This document shows, in pieces, positions 36,782 to 45,774 of a stretch of 64,000 nt of DNA. Every line of letters begins with the position of its first letter. The first letter of the stretch is position 1. A program made the translations under genes and the position numbers. Source of the DNA: Clostridium disporicum (GTDB taxonomy: Bacteria; Bacillota; Clostridia; Clostridiales; Clostridiaceae); NCBI RefSeq assembly GCF_001405015.1, contig NZ_CYZX01000014.1, positions 31,257-95,256 on the forward strand, in the 5' to 3' direction. The notes under the pieces are model-generated. The model was not told where the DNA came from. It saw nothing but the letters and a program-made list of their open reading frames with translations, and did no database searches.

Positions 36782-38266
36782 ATGAGTAAAGTTTACATAA
36801 TAGGAACTGGGCCAACAGATGAAGAGTTATTAACACTTAAAGCTGTAAGAATATTAAAAAAATGTACAGCTGTGTTATATGATAGATTAGTTTCTAATAA
36901 TATTTTAAATTATTTAAATGAAGAATGTGAAATTTATTACTGTGGTAAAGAGCCAGGAAGTCATTATAAAACTCAAGAAGAAATTAATGAGTCTATTGTA
37001 AAACTTGCTAAAGAAGGTCATATTGTAGGAAGGATAAAAGGTGGAGACCCTTATGTTTTTGGTAGAGGTGGAGAAGAGGTATTAGCTCTAGTAGAAGAAA
37101 ACATAGATTTCGAAGTAGTTCCAGGGGTAACCTCTCCTATAGCAGTTTTAAACTATGCAGGTATACCAATAACTCAAAGGGCTATGGCACAAAGTTTTCA
37201 TATAGTGACTGGGATGTCTGCAGGAAGTTCAAAAATAAATTATGAGGCATTAGCAAAAGAAACAGGTACCTTAGTTTTTATGATGGGTCTTGAAAATTTA
37301 GATTTGATTATAGAAAATTTATTGAAAAATGGTAAAGATGCAAATACAAAAGCTGCAGTAGTTATGAGAGGAACATCATCAAAGCAGAAGAAGGTAGTTG
37401 GAACTATTGCCGATATATCTCAAAAGGTGAAGGAAGCTGGATTGAAATCGCCTTGTATAATAGTATTTGGAGAGGTTGTATCTCTAAATGATAAATTAGA
37501 TTGGTATGGAAACAAACCTTTATTTGGAGCTAATATTTGTGTAACAAGAACTAGAGAGCAATCACAAAGCTTGAAAGAAAAATTAAGAGATTTAGGTGCT
37601 GAGGTTACTGAAATAAATTCAATAAGAATTAAAGGTACAGAAGAGAATCTTAAAGGATATTTAGATAGGTTGGAAGATTATGACCATATAATATTAACTT
37701 CAGTAAATGGAGTTAATAGATTCTTTGATTATCTTGTAAAAGAAGAGTATGATATTAGAAAAATTAAAGCAAAGTTTTCTGTTATAGGAAAAGCAACTAA
37801 GAAAGCATTACAAGCAAGAGGTATTCAGCCTTTTATAATGGCAAGAGAATTCGTAGGTGAAGGTTTGTTTAAAGTTTTAGAGCCTGAACTTAAAAAAGAT
37901 GAGAAGGTTCTTATACCATGCTCATCATCAAGTAGAACATATTTAAAAAATGAAATTGAATCTTTAGGATTAAAAGTTGATAGAGTACATACATATGATA
38001 CAGTTTGTGGTGAGATAAAAAATCCAAAAGCTTTTGAGGAAGTAGATATAATTCTTTATACTAGTCCTTCAACAGTTAAAAATATGGTTGATATGGTTGG
38101 ATTAGAAAAGATAAAGGAAAAGACCAATATAGCTATAGGTCCTCAAACTAATAAAGCCTTAGCTGAAAGAGGAGTAGAGGCTCTTATTTGTAAAAAGCAT
38201 TCAGAAGATGGTTTCTTAGAAGAAATCGTTGAGATGTATAGGAATATGGAGGATTATTATGATTAA
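36782..38266 (+). CDS. cobA-hemD: Fused uroporphyrinogen-III C-methyltransferase and uroporphyrinogen-III synthase
   Basis: This 494-residue bifunctional protein has an SAM-dependent methyltransferase at about 1-245 (IGTGPTDEELLTLKAVRIL, VPGVTSPIAVLNYAGIPIT, MGLENL). A HemD domain follows at about 250-494 (NICVTRTREQSQSLKEKL, TSVNGVNRFFDYL, YTSPSTVKNMVDMV). It closes uroporphyrinogen III and methylates it to precorrin-2, so flux is directed to siroheme or corrinoid. The fusion is common in clostridia. The 3' end overlaps hemB by 8 bp. Confidence 0.95.
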   Translation: MSKVYIIGTGPTDEELLTLKAVRILKKCTAVLYDRLVSNNILNYLNEECEIYYCGKEPGSHYKTQEEINESIVKLAKEGHIVGRIKGGDPYVFGRGGEEVLALVEENIDFEVVPGVTSPIAVLNYAGIPITQRAMAQSFHIVTGMSAGSSKINYEALAKETGTLVFMMGLENLDLIIENLLKNGKDANTKAAVVMRGTSSKQKKVVGTIADISQKVKEAGLKSPCIIVFGEVVSLNDKLDWYGNKPLFGANICVTRTREQSQSLKEKLRDLGAEVTEINSIRIKGTEENLKGYLDRLEDYDHIILTSVNGVNRFFDYLVKEEYDIRKIKAKFSVIGKATKKALQARGIQPFIMAREFVGEGLFKVLEPELKKDEKVLIPCSSSSRTYLKNEIESLGLKVDRVHTYDTVCGEIKNPKAFEEVDIILYTSPSTVKNMVDMVGLEKIKEKTNIAIGPQTNKALAERGVEALICKKHSEDGFLEEIVEMYRNMEDYYD

Positions 38267-39233
38267 AAGAGGAAGAAGAATAAGAGAAACAGCAGCTATT
38301 AGAGCTATGGTTCGTGAAAATATATTAACAGCAAATGATTTTATATATCCTATATTTGTAGTTGAGGGTGAAAATATAAAGGAAGAAATAAAATCTATGG
38401 AAGGCAATTATCATTGGTCTATAGATAGATTAGAGGAAGTAATAAATGAAGTTATTAATTGTGGTGTAAAAGGAATAATTTTATTTGGAATTCCTGATAC
38501 AAAAGATGAATGTGGTAGTTCAGCTTTTGATAGTAATGGAATAGTTCAAAGAGCCATAAAGAAAATAAGAGAAATATCTAAAGATTTATATATAATAACG
38601 GATGTTTGTATGTGTCAGTATACTATTCATGGTCACTGTGGAATATTAGATGGTCATAGAATAGATAATGATGCTACTTTAGAAAAGTTAGGTCAAATAG
38701 CACTATCACATGCAAAGGCAGGAGCTGATATGGTGGCCCCTTCGGATATGATGGATGGAAGAATAGGATTTATAAGAAATGTATTAGACAATAATGGGTT
38801 TACACATGTGGCTATTATGAGTTATGCAGCTAAATATGCCTCTGCATTTTATGGTCCGTTTAGGGAAGCGGCACATTCAGCACCACAGTTTGGTGATAGA
38901 AAGTCATATCAAATGGATCCTGCAAATGGAAGAGAAGCTTTAAGAGAAATAAATATGGATATTGAAGAAGGTGCAGATATAATAATGGTTAAACCAGCAC
39001 TTTCTTATTTAGATATAGTAAGAAAAGCCAAAGATATTGTCGATATTCCAATATGTGTTTATAATGTAAGTGGAGAATATTCAATGATTAAGGCTGCTGC
39101 GAAGGCAGGACTTATGAATGAAAAGGCAACAGCTTTAGAAATGCTTCTTTCTATGAAAAGAGCAGGAGCTGATATAATTATAACTTATTATGCATTAGAG
39201 GCATCTAAATGGTTAAAGGAAACACAGAACTAA
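38259..39233 (+). CDS. hemB: Delta-aminolevulinic acid dehydratase (porphobilinogen synthase)
   Basis: This 324-residue enzyme condenses two aminolevulinates to porphobilinogen. The zinc-type cysteine set DVCMCQYTIHGHC lies near 117, and the Schiff-base lysine motif IMVKPALSYLD near 243. GGAGG at 38248-38252 fixes the start at ATG 38259; an in-frame TTG at 38229 would add ten residues without family support. The last codons lie within a repeat fragment (39219-39260). Confidence 0.95.
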   Translation: MIKRGRRIRETAAIRAMVRENILTANDFIYPIFVVEGENIKEEIKSMEGNYHWSIDRLEEVINEVINCGVKGIILFGIPDTKDECGSSAFDSNGIVQRAIKKIREISKDLYIITDVCMCQYTIHGHCGILDGHRIDNDATLEKLGQIALSHAKAGADMVAPSDMMDGRIGFIRNVLDNNGFTHVAIMSYAAKYASAFYGPFREAAHSAPQFGDRKSYQMDPANGREALREINMDIEEGADIIMVKPALSYLDIVRKAKDIVDIPICVYNVSGEYSMIKAAAKAGLMNEKATALEMLLSMKRAGADIIITYYALEASKWLKETQN

Positions 39234-39260
39234 TCAGAGATTTAGAGTGTCAGTTAGAGG
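39219..39260 (+). repeat. Possible fragment of repeat family 2 at the hemB end
   Basis: GGAAACAC is joined within a few bases to AATCAGAGATTTAGAG, which resemble the two ends of the element at 33884-34005. It could be an internally deleted copy. It covers the hemB stop codon and the space before hemL. The match is short, so this is tentative. Confidence 0.35.
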
Positions 39261-39269
39261 AGAATTAAT

Positions 39270-40544
39270 ATGGGTAACAGAGAAATATTTGAAGAATCTA
39301 AAAAATATATGCCAGGTGGAGTTAATTCACCAGTAAGAGCATATAAAGATATGGGAATAAATCCTCCAGTAATGAAAAGTGGTAAAGGTGTTATAGTAAA
39401 AGATGAAGATGGAAATGAGTATATAGATTTTGTTTTAGCTTGGGGACCTATGATATTAGGTCATTGTAATGATGATATTGTAAAATGTATACAAGAAATA
39501 AGTGAAAGTTCTATAGCTTTTGGAGCACCTACTGAATTAGAGCTTCAAATGGGAAGATTCTTATGTGAAAACTTAGATAATGTTGAGATGGTAAGAATGG
39601 TTAACTCTGGAACAGAAGCTACTATGAGTGCTATAAAACTGGCAAGAGGATATACTGGAAAAAATAAAATAATAAAGTTTGCAGGTTGTTATCACGGGCA
39701 TTTTGATGGTTTTTTAGTTGAGGCTGGTTCTGGAGTTTTAACAGAAGGAATTGCTGGATGTTTAGGTGTGCCTAATGAAAGTGTTAAAAACACATTAATT
39801 GGTGTATATAATGATATTGAACAAGTTAGAGCTTTATTTGAAGCTTATCAAGATGATATAGCTGCTGTTATTATTGAACCTGTAGCTGGTAACATGGGAG
39901 TTATAAAGGCTGATGATAAATTTATGGAAACTCTTAGAGTGCTTTGTGATGAATATGGTTCGCTTCTTATATTTGATGAAGTTATGAGTGGATTTAGAGT
40001 GGCATTTAAAGGAGCCCAAAGTTTATTTGATGTTAAGCCTGACCTTGTAACTTATGCAAAGATTATGGGTGGAGGTCTACCTTGTGGAGCTTATTGTGGA
40101 AGAAAAGAAATAATGGAAAAGTTGGCACCTCTAGGTGGGGTATATCAAGCAGGTACAATGTCTGGAAATCCTGTAGTTATGGCAGCTGGACTTGCAACTT
40201 TAAATATACTTAAAGAAAACCCAGAGATATATAATCATATAAATAAAATAGGTGAAAAATTAGAAAATGGGCTTTTAGAAATAGCAAAAGAAAAGAATAT
40301 AGATATAGTTGTTAATAGAGTAGGGGGAATGATGACAATATTCTTCACAGATTTAGCAGCAGTTAATACTTATAATGATGTAAAGACTTGTGATATAGAG
40401 AGATTTAAGAGATATTTCCTTCATATGCTTAAGAATGGTATTAATTTACCTCAATCTCAATATGAAGCAGTATTTTTATCTTCAGAACATACAGAAGAAC
40501 ATATTAATAAATTCTTAGATGCATTTAGAAAGTTTGAAGGATAA
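39270..40544 (+). CDS. hemL: Glutamate-1-semialdehyde 2,1-aminomutase
   Basis: This 424-residue PLP enzyme converts glutamate-1-semialdehyde to 5-aminolevulinate. It shows the N-terminal MPGGVNSPVRAYK, the MVNSGTEATMSAIKLAR block, LLIFDEVMSGFR, and the PLP lysine at about 264 in TYAKIMGGGLP. A GAGGAG site precedes ATG 39270. The stop overlaps the cbiK start (TAATG). Confidence 0.96.
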   Translation: MGNREIFEESKKYMPGGVNSPVRAYKDMGINPPVMKSGKGVIVKDEDGNEYIDFVLAWGPMILGHCNDDIVKCIQEISESSIAFGAPTELELQMGRFLCENLDNVEMVRMVNSGTEATMSAIKLARGYTGKNKIIKFAGCYHGHFDGFLVEAGSGVLTEGIAGCLGVPNESVKNTLIGVYNDIEQVRALFEAYQDDIAAVIIEPVAGNMGVIKADDKFMETLRVLCDEYGSLLIFDEVMSGFRVAFKGAQSLFDVKPDLVTYAKIMGGGLPCGAYCGRKEIMEKLAPLGGVYQAGTMSGNPVVMAAGLATLNILKENPEIYNHINKIGEKLENGLLEIAKEKNIDIVVNRVGGMMTIFFTDLAAVNTYNDVKTCDIERFKRYFLHMLKNGINLPQSQYEAVFLSSEHTEEHINKFLDAFRKFEG

Positions 40545-41392
40545 TGAAGAGAGCAGTATTAATAGTTAGTTTTGGAAGTTCTAACTTAGATGCTTATAAA
40601 CAAGTTGAATCTTTTATAAAAAATATAAAAGATTCGATAGATAAAGAACTATTTATACAGTGTGTATTTACATCAAATATACTTATAAAGAGAATGAAAG
40701 AAAAAAATAATATAGATATTTTAAATGTTAAAGAGGCCTTAGAAATATTATTTAATGATGGATATAAAGAGGTGATTTTGCAGCCATTACATATGATTGA
40801 TGGAAAAGACTGTGATTCGTTGAGAAATATCCTAGAAGAAAATAAAGATAGGTTTAATTATATTAAATTAAATCCCACACTACTTATTAATAAAGGAAAA
40901 AATACTAAAGAATCTGCTTTAAATATAGCAAATGCCATAAAGGATAATGTGAATAAAGATAGGTGTGTAGTGTTAGTAGGGCATGGTAGCAATAGATGTC
41001 AGGATAATTGTTGTTATACATCTATAGGAATTAATCAGTGTTGCGGAGATAATGGTAATGTATGTAATGATGATTGTTATCAGGAAATTGAAAAGGCCCT
41101 TCAAAGTATAGGATATAAGAATGTTATAATTGGAACATTAGAAGGTAGCAGAACTAGGAGTGTTGTACTTAAAGAACTTAAAGATAAGAAAATAGATGAT
41201 GTGATAATAATGCCTTTATTAGTTTTACCTGGAAATCACATAATTAAAGATATAAAAGGAGATAACTCTTGGGAAAGCTTGTTTAATGAAAATGATATAA
41301 ATGTTGAAGTAAATTTAAAGAGTTTATTAGAATACGAAAAAATTCAAAAACTTTATATTGATATGATAAATGAAGCTATAAATGTTGAGTGA
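40544..41392 (+). CDS. cbiK: Sirohydrochlorin chelatase (CbiK family) with cysteine-rich insert
   Basis: This 282-residue class II chelatase of the CbiK/HemH-like fold has the N-terminal VSFGSSNLDAYK, EVILQPLHMIDG with a likely metal-binding His, and VLVGHGSN near 144. Residues 152-178 hold seven cysteines (152, 156, 157, 166, 167, 174, 178), unlike the cobalt chelatase of Salmonella, and may bind a metal or Fe-S cluster. CbiK members insert Co or Fe. With asrC nearby and no corrin genes in the window, iron insertion to finish siroheme is likely. It is last in the seven-gene cluster. Confidence 0.88.
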   Translation: MKRAVLIVSFGSSNLDAYKQVESFIKNIKDSIDKELFIQCVFTSNILIKRMKEKNNIDILNVKEALEILFNDGYKEVILQPLHMIDGKDCDSLRNILEENKDRFNYIKLNPTLLINKGKNTKESALNIANAIKDNVNKDRCVVLVGHGSNRCQDNCCYTSIGINQCCGDNGNVCNDDCYQEIEKALQSIGYKNVIIGTLEGSRTRSVVLKELKDKKIDDVIIMPLLVLPGNHIIKDIKGDNSWESLFNENDINVEVNLKSLLEYEKIQKLYIDMINEAINVE

Positions 41393-41494
41393 AAATCTAA
41401 ATCTTTGATTTAGTTATTTATATGAACTTAAGTGAAAGTTTGTAACTTTAAGTTACATAGAGTGAATTCATCTATAGGATTAGTTTGATTTACT
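41393..41494 (-). repeat. Palindromic repeat family 2, inverted copy after cbiK
   Basis: Read on the minus strand this matches the order of units at 33884-34005: ACTAATCCT and GATGAATT, a GTAACTTAAAGTTAC palindrome, AGTTCAT, then CTAAATCAAAGATTTAG. The TAAATCTTTGATTTA palindrome lies at 41398-41412 and GTAACTTTAAGTTAC at 41442-41456. It closes the siroheme cluster, opposite in orientation to the upstream copy. Confidence 0.6.
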
Positions 41495-41537
41495 CCATAA
41501 TAAAAAGGTTGTAGCAATACAACCTTTTTATTATGGA
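41494..41537. terminator. Strong bidirectional terminator
   Basis: A perfect 19-bp stem (TCCATAATAAAAAGGTTGT with its complement) around AGCAAT has A and T runs in both directions. It ends the siroheme cluster on the plus strand. On the minus strand it directly follows, and overlaps by 7 bp, the small gene at 41531-41623. Confidence 0.92.
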
Positions 41538-41623
41538 ATTGTTATATTATTAAGGCAATTATAAGTCATTTCTACTAGTGTGTAGATAACTCCACCAAGA
41601 GTAATTGTCAATAAAATACTCAT
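41531..41623 (-). CDS. Small hydrophobic 30-residue protein
   Basis: An ATG at 41623-41621 is preceded by a strong GGAGGT site on the minus strand and opens a 30-codon frame ending at the base of a strong terminator. The peptide starts MSILLTITLGGVIYTLVEM and ends NNITIP, so it has one predicted membrane helix (about 2-19) and a short polar tail. It lies 127 bp downstream of the minus-strand ZIP gene and may share its transcript. I do not recognise the family. A small membrane regulator or a type I toxin-like peptide are possibilities; the start signal and terminator make it credible as a real gene. Confidence 0.6.
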   Translation of the reverse strand: MSILLTITLGGVIYTLVEMTYNCLNNITIP

Positions 41624-41750
41624 AATAAAAACCTCCACTTAACAAAATTTAATTTCTATATTAATATAATAATCCAAAAGTATTAATAAAATACAGATAA
41701 AAATGTTAAGAATTATTAAATTCACAGAAGTTTCATATAAAAAATTAAAT

Positions 41751-42530
41751 TTATAATAATAAATGTGTTATAGGCATTATAGCTACGCCTAAAAATATTG
41801 ATGCTAATGAAAGTTTTATATGACCGTATTCTCTTGATGATGGAATAAGTTCAGAAAATGAAATATACATCATAATACCAGAAACTACAGCGAATACTAT
41901 TCCTAGTACTAAGTCATTAATAAATGGTTTTAAAAACAAGAATGATATAAATGCTCCAAGGGGTTCAGCCATTCCTGAAAGAAAGGAGTATTTTAATGCT
42001 TTAGCTCTACTTTTAGTTGCAAAATATATTGGCATAGCTATTGCAATACCTTCTGGGATGTTGTGAAGTGCTATAGCTAAAGTTACGGAAATTCCTAAAG
42101 CTGCATCTTGGTAACCAGAAACAAATGTAGCAATACCTTCAGGGAAATTATGTATCATTAAAGCTATTGTAGATACTAAACCAACTCTGAAAAGGCCAAA
42201 ATTTTTATCATCCTTTGGAACTTGAGATTTTTCTTCGTCTGGTATAAAGCTATCAATTAAAAATGCCATTAAAGCACCGATAAGCATAAATAATATTGAC
42301 CAAAGTATTCCGTTTGCTTTTCCGTGATATTTGCTTATAGCTTCTTGTGCTGCTGGAAAAAGGTCTGTAAAAGATACTGTTATCATAACTCCAGCAGAAA
42401 ATCCAAGAGAAAATGTAAGAAATCTATTGTTTTTTGTTTTTGTGAAAAATACTAAAACTGCCCCAATCACTGTTGAAAGTCCGGCTATAGATGAAAGTAT
42501 TAATGGAAATAGAGAATTTTTATCAATCAT
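41751..42530 (-). CDS. zupT: ZIP family metal transporter (ZupT-like)
   Basis: This 259-residue protein with about eight helices has the paired metal-site motifs HNFPEGIATFVSG (about 124) and HNIPEGIAIAMPIYFA (about 155), and FSAGVMITVSFTDLFPAA earlier, as in ZupT, which imports zinc and other divalent ions. An AAAGGAG site precedes the ATG. The asnB promoter region of about 150 bp separates it from the divergent gene. ZIP assignment is firm; ion preference is from the family. Confidence 0.92.
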   Translation of the reverse strand: MIDKNSLFPLILSSIAGLSTVIGAVLVFFTKTKNNRFLTFSLGFSAGVMITVSFTDLFPAAQEAISKYHGKANGILWSILFMLIGALMAFLIDSFIPDEEKSQVPKDDKNFGLFRVGLVSTIALMIHNFPEGIATFVSGYQDAALGISVTLAIALHNIPEGIAIAMPIYFATKSRAKALKYSFLSGMAEPLGAFISFLFLKPFINDLVLGIVFAVVSGIMMYISFSELIPSSREYGHIKLSLASIFLGVAIMPITHLLL

Positions 42531-42681
42531 ACAGAGCTCCTTTTATCATTATTACATAACTATAATATGATTGAATTAATAAGTTTATTTATAATATATA
42601 AACTATATTTTTATATATTTTTACACTCTAATTAAATATTCGTCATATTCTATTATATGGATTTAATGAGAGGTGAAAATT

Positions 42682-44523
42682 ATGTGTGGTATTGCAGGAT
42701 GGATAGACTTTAATAACGATTTAAGAGATAAAAGAAGCATCGTAGATAAGATGGTAAAGACTTTAGAGAGAAGAGGACCAGATGATGAAGGAGTATATGT
42801 AAGTACTAATGTTTTATTAGGACACAGAAGATTAGTTGTAGTTGACCCAGAAGGCGGAAGACAACCTATGACTAAGATTGTTGATGGCAATGAATATACT
42901 ATAGTTTATAATGGAGAATTATATAACACTGAAGACTTAAGAAAAGAGTTAATAAATAAAGGATTTAATTTTGAGTCATATTCAGATACTGAAGTTTTAT
43001 TAACATCTTATATTTGCTGGGGACTTGAAGTAATAAATAGATTAAATGGTATATTTGCTTTCGCTATCTATGATAAGAAGAAAGAACAAGTTTTTTTAGC
43101 AAGAGATCATATGGGAGTAAAGCCTTTATTTTATGCTAAGAGAGGTAATTCTATAATTTTTGGATCAGAGCTAAAGACTATATTGGCACATCCTTATGTA
43201 AAAGCAGAAGTGGATAGAGAGGGATTAACCGAAGTGTTTGCAGTAGGACCAGCTCGTCCTCTTGGAAGTGGTATTTATAAAGGGGTAAATGAAATAGCAC
43301 CAGCTAATTGTATGGTTATCAATAAAGATGGTGAACGTATATGGGAATACTGGAAGGTTACTGCTAGAGAATTAGATGAAACTACAGATGAATCTATAGA
43401 ACATGTTAGAGAGCTATTAATAGATGCGATTAAGAGACAATTAGTTGGAGATGTGCCTATATGTACATTTCTTTCTGGAGGTTTAGACTCTTCAATAATA
43501 TCAGCAGTAGCAGCAAAGGAGTTTAAAGAGAGAGGAAAGACTTTAACAACTTATTCTATTGACTATGAAGATAATGATAAATATTTTAAATCATCACTAT
43601 TTCAACCAACATCTGATCAATATTGGGCAGAAAGAATGGCTGAATTTATAGGAAGTAATCATAAGACAGTAGTTTTAAGTCAAAAAGATTTAGCAGAAGC
43701 GCTTATAGAATCTACTTTAGCTAGAGATTTACCAGGTATGGCTGATATAGATTCATCTTTATTATTATTTACAAGAGAGATACGAAAGGATTTTGTAGTT
43801 GGATTATCAGGAGAATGTGCAGATGAAATATTTGCAGGTTATCCTTGGTTTACCAATGAAGAAATGATAAATGCAAAGACATTTCCTTGGTCAAGAAGTG
43901 TAAGTAGTAGAAGAGAAATTTTAAATTCTAATTTAAAGAATTTAGATATTGAAGGCTTTACAAATGATCAATATGAAAAAACATTAAAAGATGTTCCTCA
44001 TATAGATGGAGAAGATGCAAAAACTTATAGAATGAGAGAGATATTCTATCTTAATTTAAAGTGGTTTATGGTTAATTTACTAAATAGAAAAGATAGAACC
44101 ACTATGTATAATAGCTTAGAAGTAAGAGTTCCTTTTGCTGATCATAGAATAGTTAATTATGCATTTAATTTACCAGTTGAAACTAAGTTGTTAGATGGAA
44201 GGGAAAAAGGACTATTAAGAAAAGCATTTGTAGGTATTTTACCAGATGAAATACTATTTAGAAAAAAGAGTCCTTATCCTAAAACTCATAATCCTGTATA
44301 TACTTCAATAGTTTGTAGTATGATGAATGAAATTTTAAATGATAAGACTTCTCCGATATTAGAAGTAATTGATAGAAATGTGGTTAAAGAAATTGTTGAA
44401 AGTAAAGGGGAATCTTTTAAGACCCCTTGGTATGGACAATTAATGACAGGACCTCAATTAATAGCTTATTTAATACAAGTTAATGCATGGCTTAAAGAAT
44501 ATAATGTTAATTTAATATTATAA
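42682..44523 (+). CDS. asnB: Glutamine-hydrolysing asparagine synthase
   Basis: This 613-residue enzyme makes asparagine from aspartate, glutamine and ATP. The amidotransferase half begins MCGIAGWID, where Cys2 becomes the N-terminal nucleophile. This fixes the start at ATG 42682, behind GAGGTGA, rather than the in-frame GTG at 42673. The synthetase half has the ATP pyrophosphatase loop FLSGGLDSS (about 261) and VGLSGECADEIFAGYPW (about 373). No T-box leader is visible in the short upstream region. Confidence 0.94.
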   Translation: MCGIAGWIDFNNDLRDKRSIVDKMVKTLERRGPDDEGVYVSTNVLLGHRRLVVVDPEGGRQPMTKIVDGNEYTIVYNGELYNTEDLRKELINKGFNFESYSDTEVLLTSYICWGLEVINRLNGIFAFAIYDKKKEQVFLARDHMGVKPLFYAKRGNSIIFGSELKTILAHPYVKAEVDREGLTEVFAVGPARPLGSGIYKGVNEIAPANCMVINKDGERIWEYWKVTARELDETTDESIEHVRELLIDAIKRQLVGDVPICTFLSGGLDSSIISAVAAKEFKERGKTLTTYSIDYEDNDKYFKSSLFQPTSDQYWAERMAEFIGSNHKTVVLSQKDLAEALIESTLARDLPGMADIDSSLLLFTREIRKDFVVGLSGECADEIFAGYPWFTNEEMINAKTFPWSRSVSSRREILNSNLKNLDIEGFTNDQYEKTLKDVPHIDGEDAKTYRMREIFYLNLKWFMVNLLNRKDRTTMYNSLEVRVPFADHRIVNYAFNLPVETKLLDGREKGLLRKAFVGILPDEILFRKKSPYPKTHNPVYTSIVCSMMNEILNDKTSPILEVIDRNVVKEIVESKGESFKTPWYGQLMTGPQLIAYLIQVNAWLKEYNVNLIL

Positions 44524-44546
44524 GATTAAATTTGTTAAGCTAATAT

Positions 44547-44601
44547 GCTCACTTTATATTGGACTGTTAAGAATAACAGTTCATATTAAGTGAGCTTTTT
44601 T
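44547..44601 (+). terminator. Terminator after asnB
   Basis: GCTCACTT pairs with AAGTGAGC and a second stem segment GACTGTT pairs with AACAGTT inside, then TTTTTT follows. Confidence 0.92.
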
Positions 44602-44777
44602 AGTTAATAGTTAATTAGATAAGAGGAATATGTTTGAAATGTCTATAAAAGTATTTAATTTAAGAAAATTATAAAATTGATACAGATATATGTTTTAATG
44701 GTAAAATATAGTTAATAAATGTATATTTAAGTGATATGAAATATTTAGAGTTAGAATAAAGATAGGAGTTGAGGTAA

Positions 44778-45461
44778 GTGATAGGGACGATAGTTAATAG
44801 TGTAGCAGTTGTTATTGGTTGTTTAATTGGATTTATAATTAAGGGAAGATTAAAAACAAATATAAGTAATACTATAATGAGTGGACTTGGATTATGTGTA
44901 TTATATATTGGTGTATCAGGAGCATTAAAAGGTGAAGATACTCTTTTGATGATAATATGTATTGTTATCGGAGCCTTAATAGGAGAATTAATAGATATAG
45001 ATAAATGGTTAAGTAGATTGGGTGAGATAATAGAAAGAAAGGTAAATAAAGTTGGTAAGAGCAATATTTCAATTGCAGAAGGCTTTGTATCAGCAAGTCT
45101 TTTATTTTGTGTTGGAGCTATGGCTATAGTTGGCTCATTAGAAAGCGGATTAAGAGGAAATCATGACACATTATTTGCAAAATCTTTATTAGATGGGGTA
45201 ACTTCTATAATATTAACTTCGACATTAGGAATAGGAGTTATTTTTTCAGCTGTTACAATTTTTATATATCAAGGATTAATAACTTTGGGGGCAGGCATGT
45301 TAGCTAATGTTTTAAGTGAGTCAGTTATTAATAATATGACAGCAGTGGGTAGTTTACTGATAATAGGGTTGGGATTTAATATTTTAGGAATTACTAAAAT
45401 TAAGGTAGCTAATATGTTACCAGCTGTTATTTTACCTGTTTTATTAGGGGTTTTTATGTAG
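44778..45461 (+). CDS. DUF554 family membrane protein (YdfK-like)
   Basis: This 227-residue protein has six or seven helices, with GTIVNSVAVVIGCLIGFIIKG at the start and ASLLFCVGAMAIVGSLESGLRGNHDTL in the middle, the signature of DUF554. The function is unknown, though a transport role is often assumed. The start is GTG 44778 behind AGGAGTTGAGGT. It is a lone gene. Confidence 0.88.
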   Translation: MIGTIVNSVAVVIGCLIGFIIKGRLKTNISNTIMSGLGLCVLYIGVSGALKGEDTLLMIICIVIGALIGELIDIDKWLSRLGEIIERKVNKVGKSNISIAEGFVSASLLFCVGAMAIVGSLESGLRGNHDTLFAKSLLDGVTSIILTSTLGIGVIFSAVTIFIYQGLITLGAGMLANVLSESVINNMTAVGSLLIIGLGFNILGITKIKVANMLPAVILPVLLGVFM

Positions 45462-45677
45462 ATTTTAGAAGAATGATATTAGTATTATATTTGATAATAT
45501 TAAATATAATTATAGTGATGTAGAGTAGTTAAGTGAATTGTTTAAGTATTATATGGTGCAAATTAAATGAAAAATATTAAATTAATGTATCTATTTAGTT
45601 GTTGTATTGAAAAAAAGTAAATAATGGTATAAAATTGAAAGTGAATTAATGTGCAAATATAAAATCTCTCTATTAAC

Positions 45678-45690
45678 TCGTAAATTACGA
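45678..45690. repeat. Small palindrome upstream of the nucleoside-transporter lipoprotein
   Basis: TCGTAAATTACGA is a perfect 13-bp palindrome in the 358-bp gap before the lipoprotein gene, about 40 bp upstream of its -35. It may be a regulator site. I see no riboswitch in this gap. Confidence 0.4.
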
Positions 45691-45729
45691 CAAAAATATC
45701 TAAAAAAATTAAAAAAGATACAAATGGTA

Positions 45730-45774
45730 TTGAAAATACGAATAATATGTTTTATAATAAATTCATAATTCGTA
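45730..45774 (+). promoter_or_regulatory. Promoter of the BMP lipoprotein gene with CGAA-type inverted repeat
   Basis: TTGAAA (45730-45735), a 17-bp spacer and a perfect TATAAT (45753-45758) form a near-consensus promoter. ATACGAAT (45736-45743) is repeated inverted as ATTCGTAT (45767-45774 region). AAATACGAATAAT matches 11 of 13 positions of the Bacillus PurR box AWWWCCGAACWWT. Confidence 0.75.

Noticed and set aside
41393..41494. Coding region extending the CbiK frame or a small RNA gene
   Set aside because: CbiK ends at a clean stop and the sequence matches the palindromic element before hemA, so it is explained as a repeat.
42531..42681. Possible T-box leader upstream of asnB
   Set aside because: The divergent gap is only about 150 bp and has no T-box sequence or terminator/antiterminator pair.
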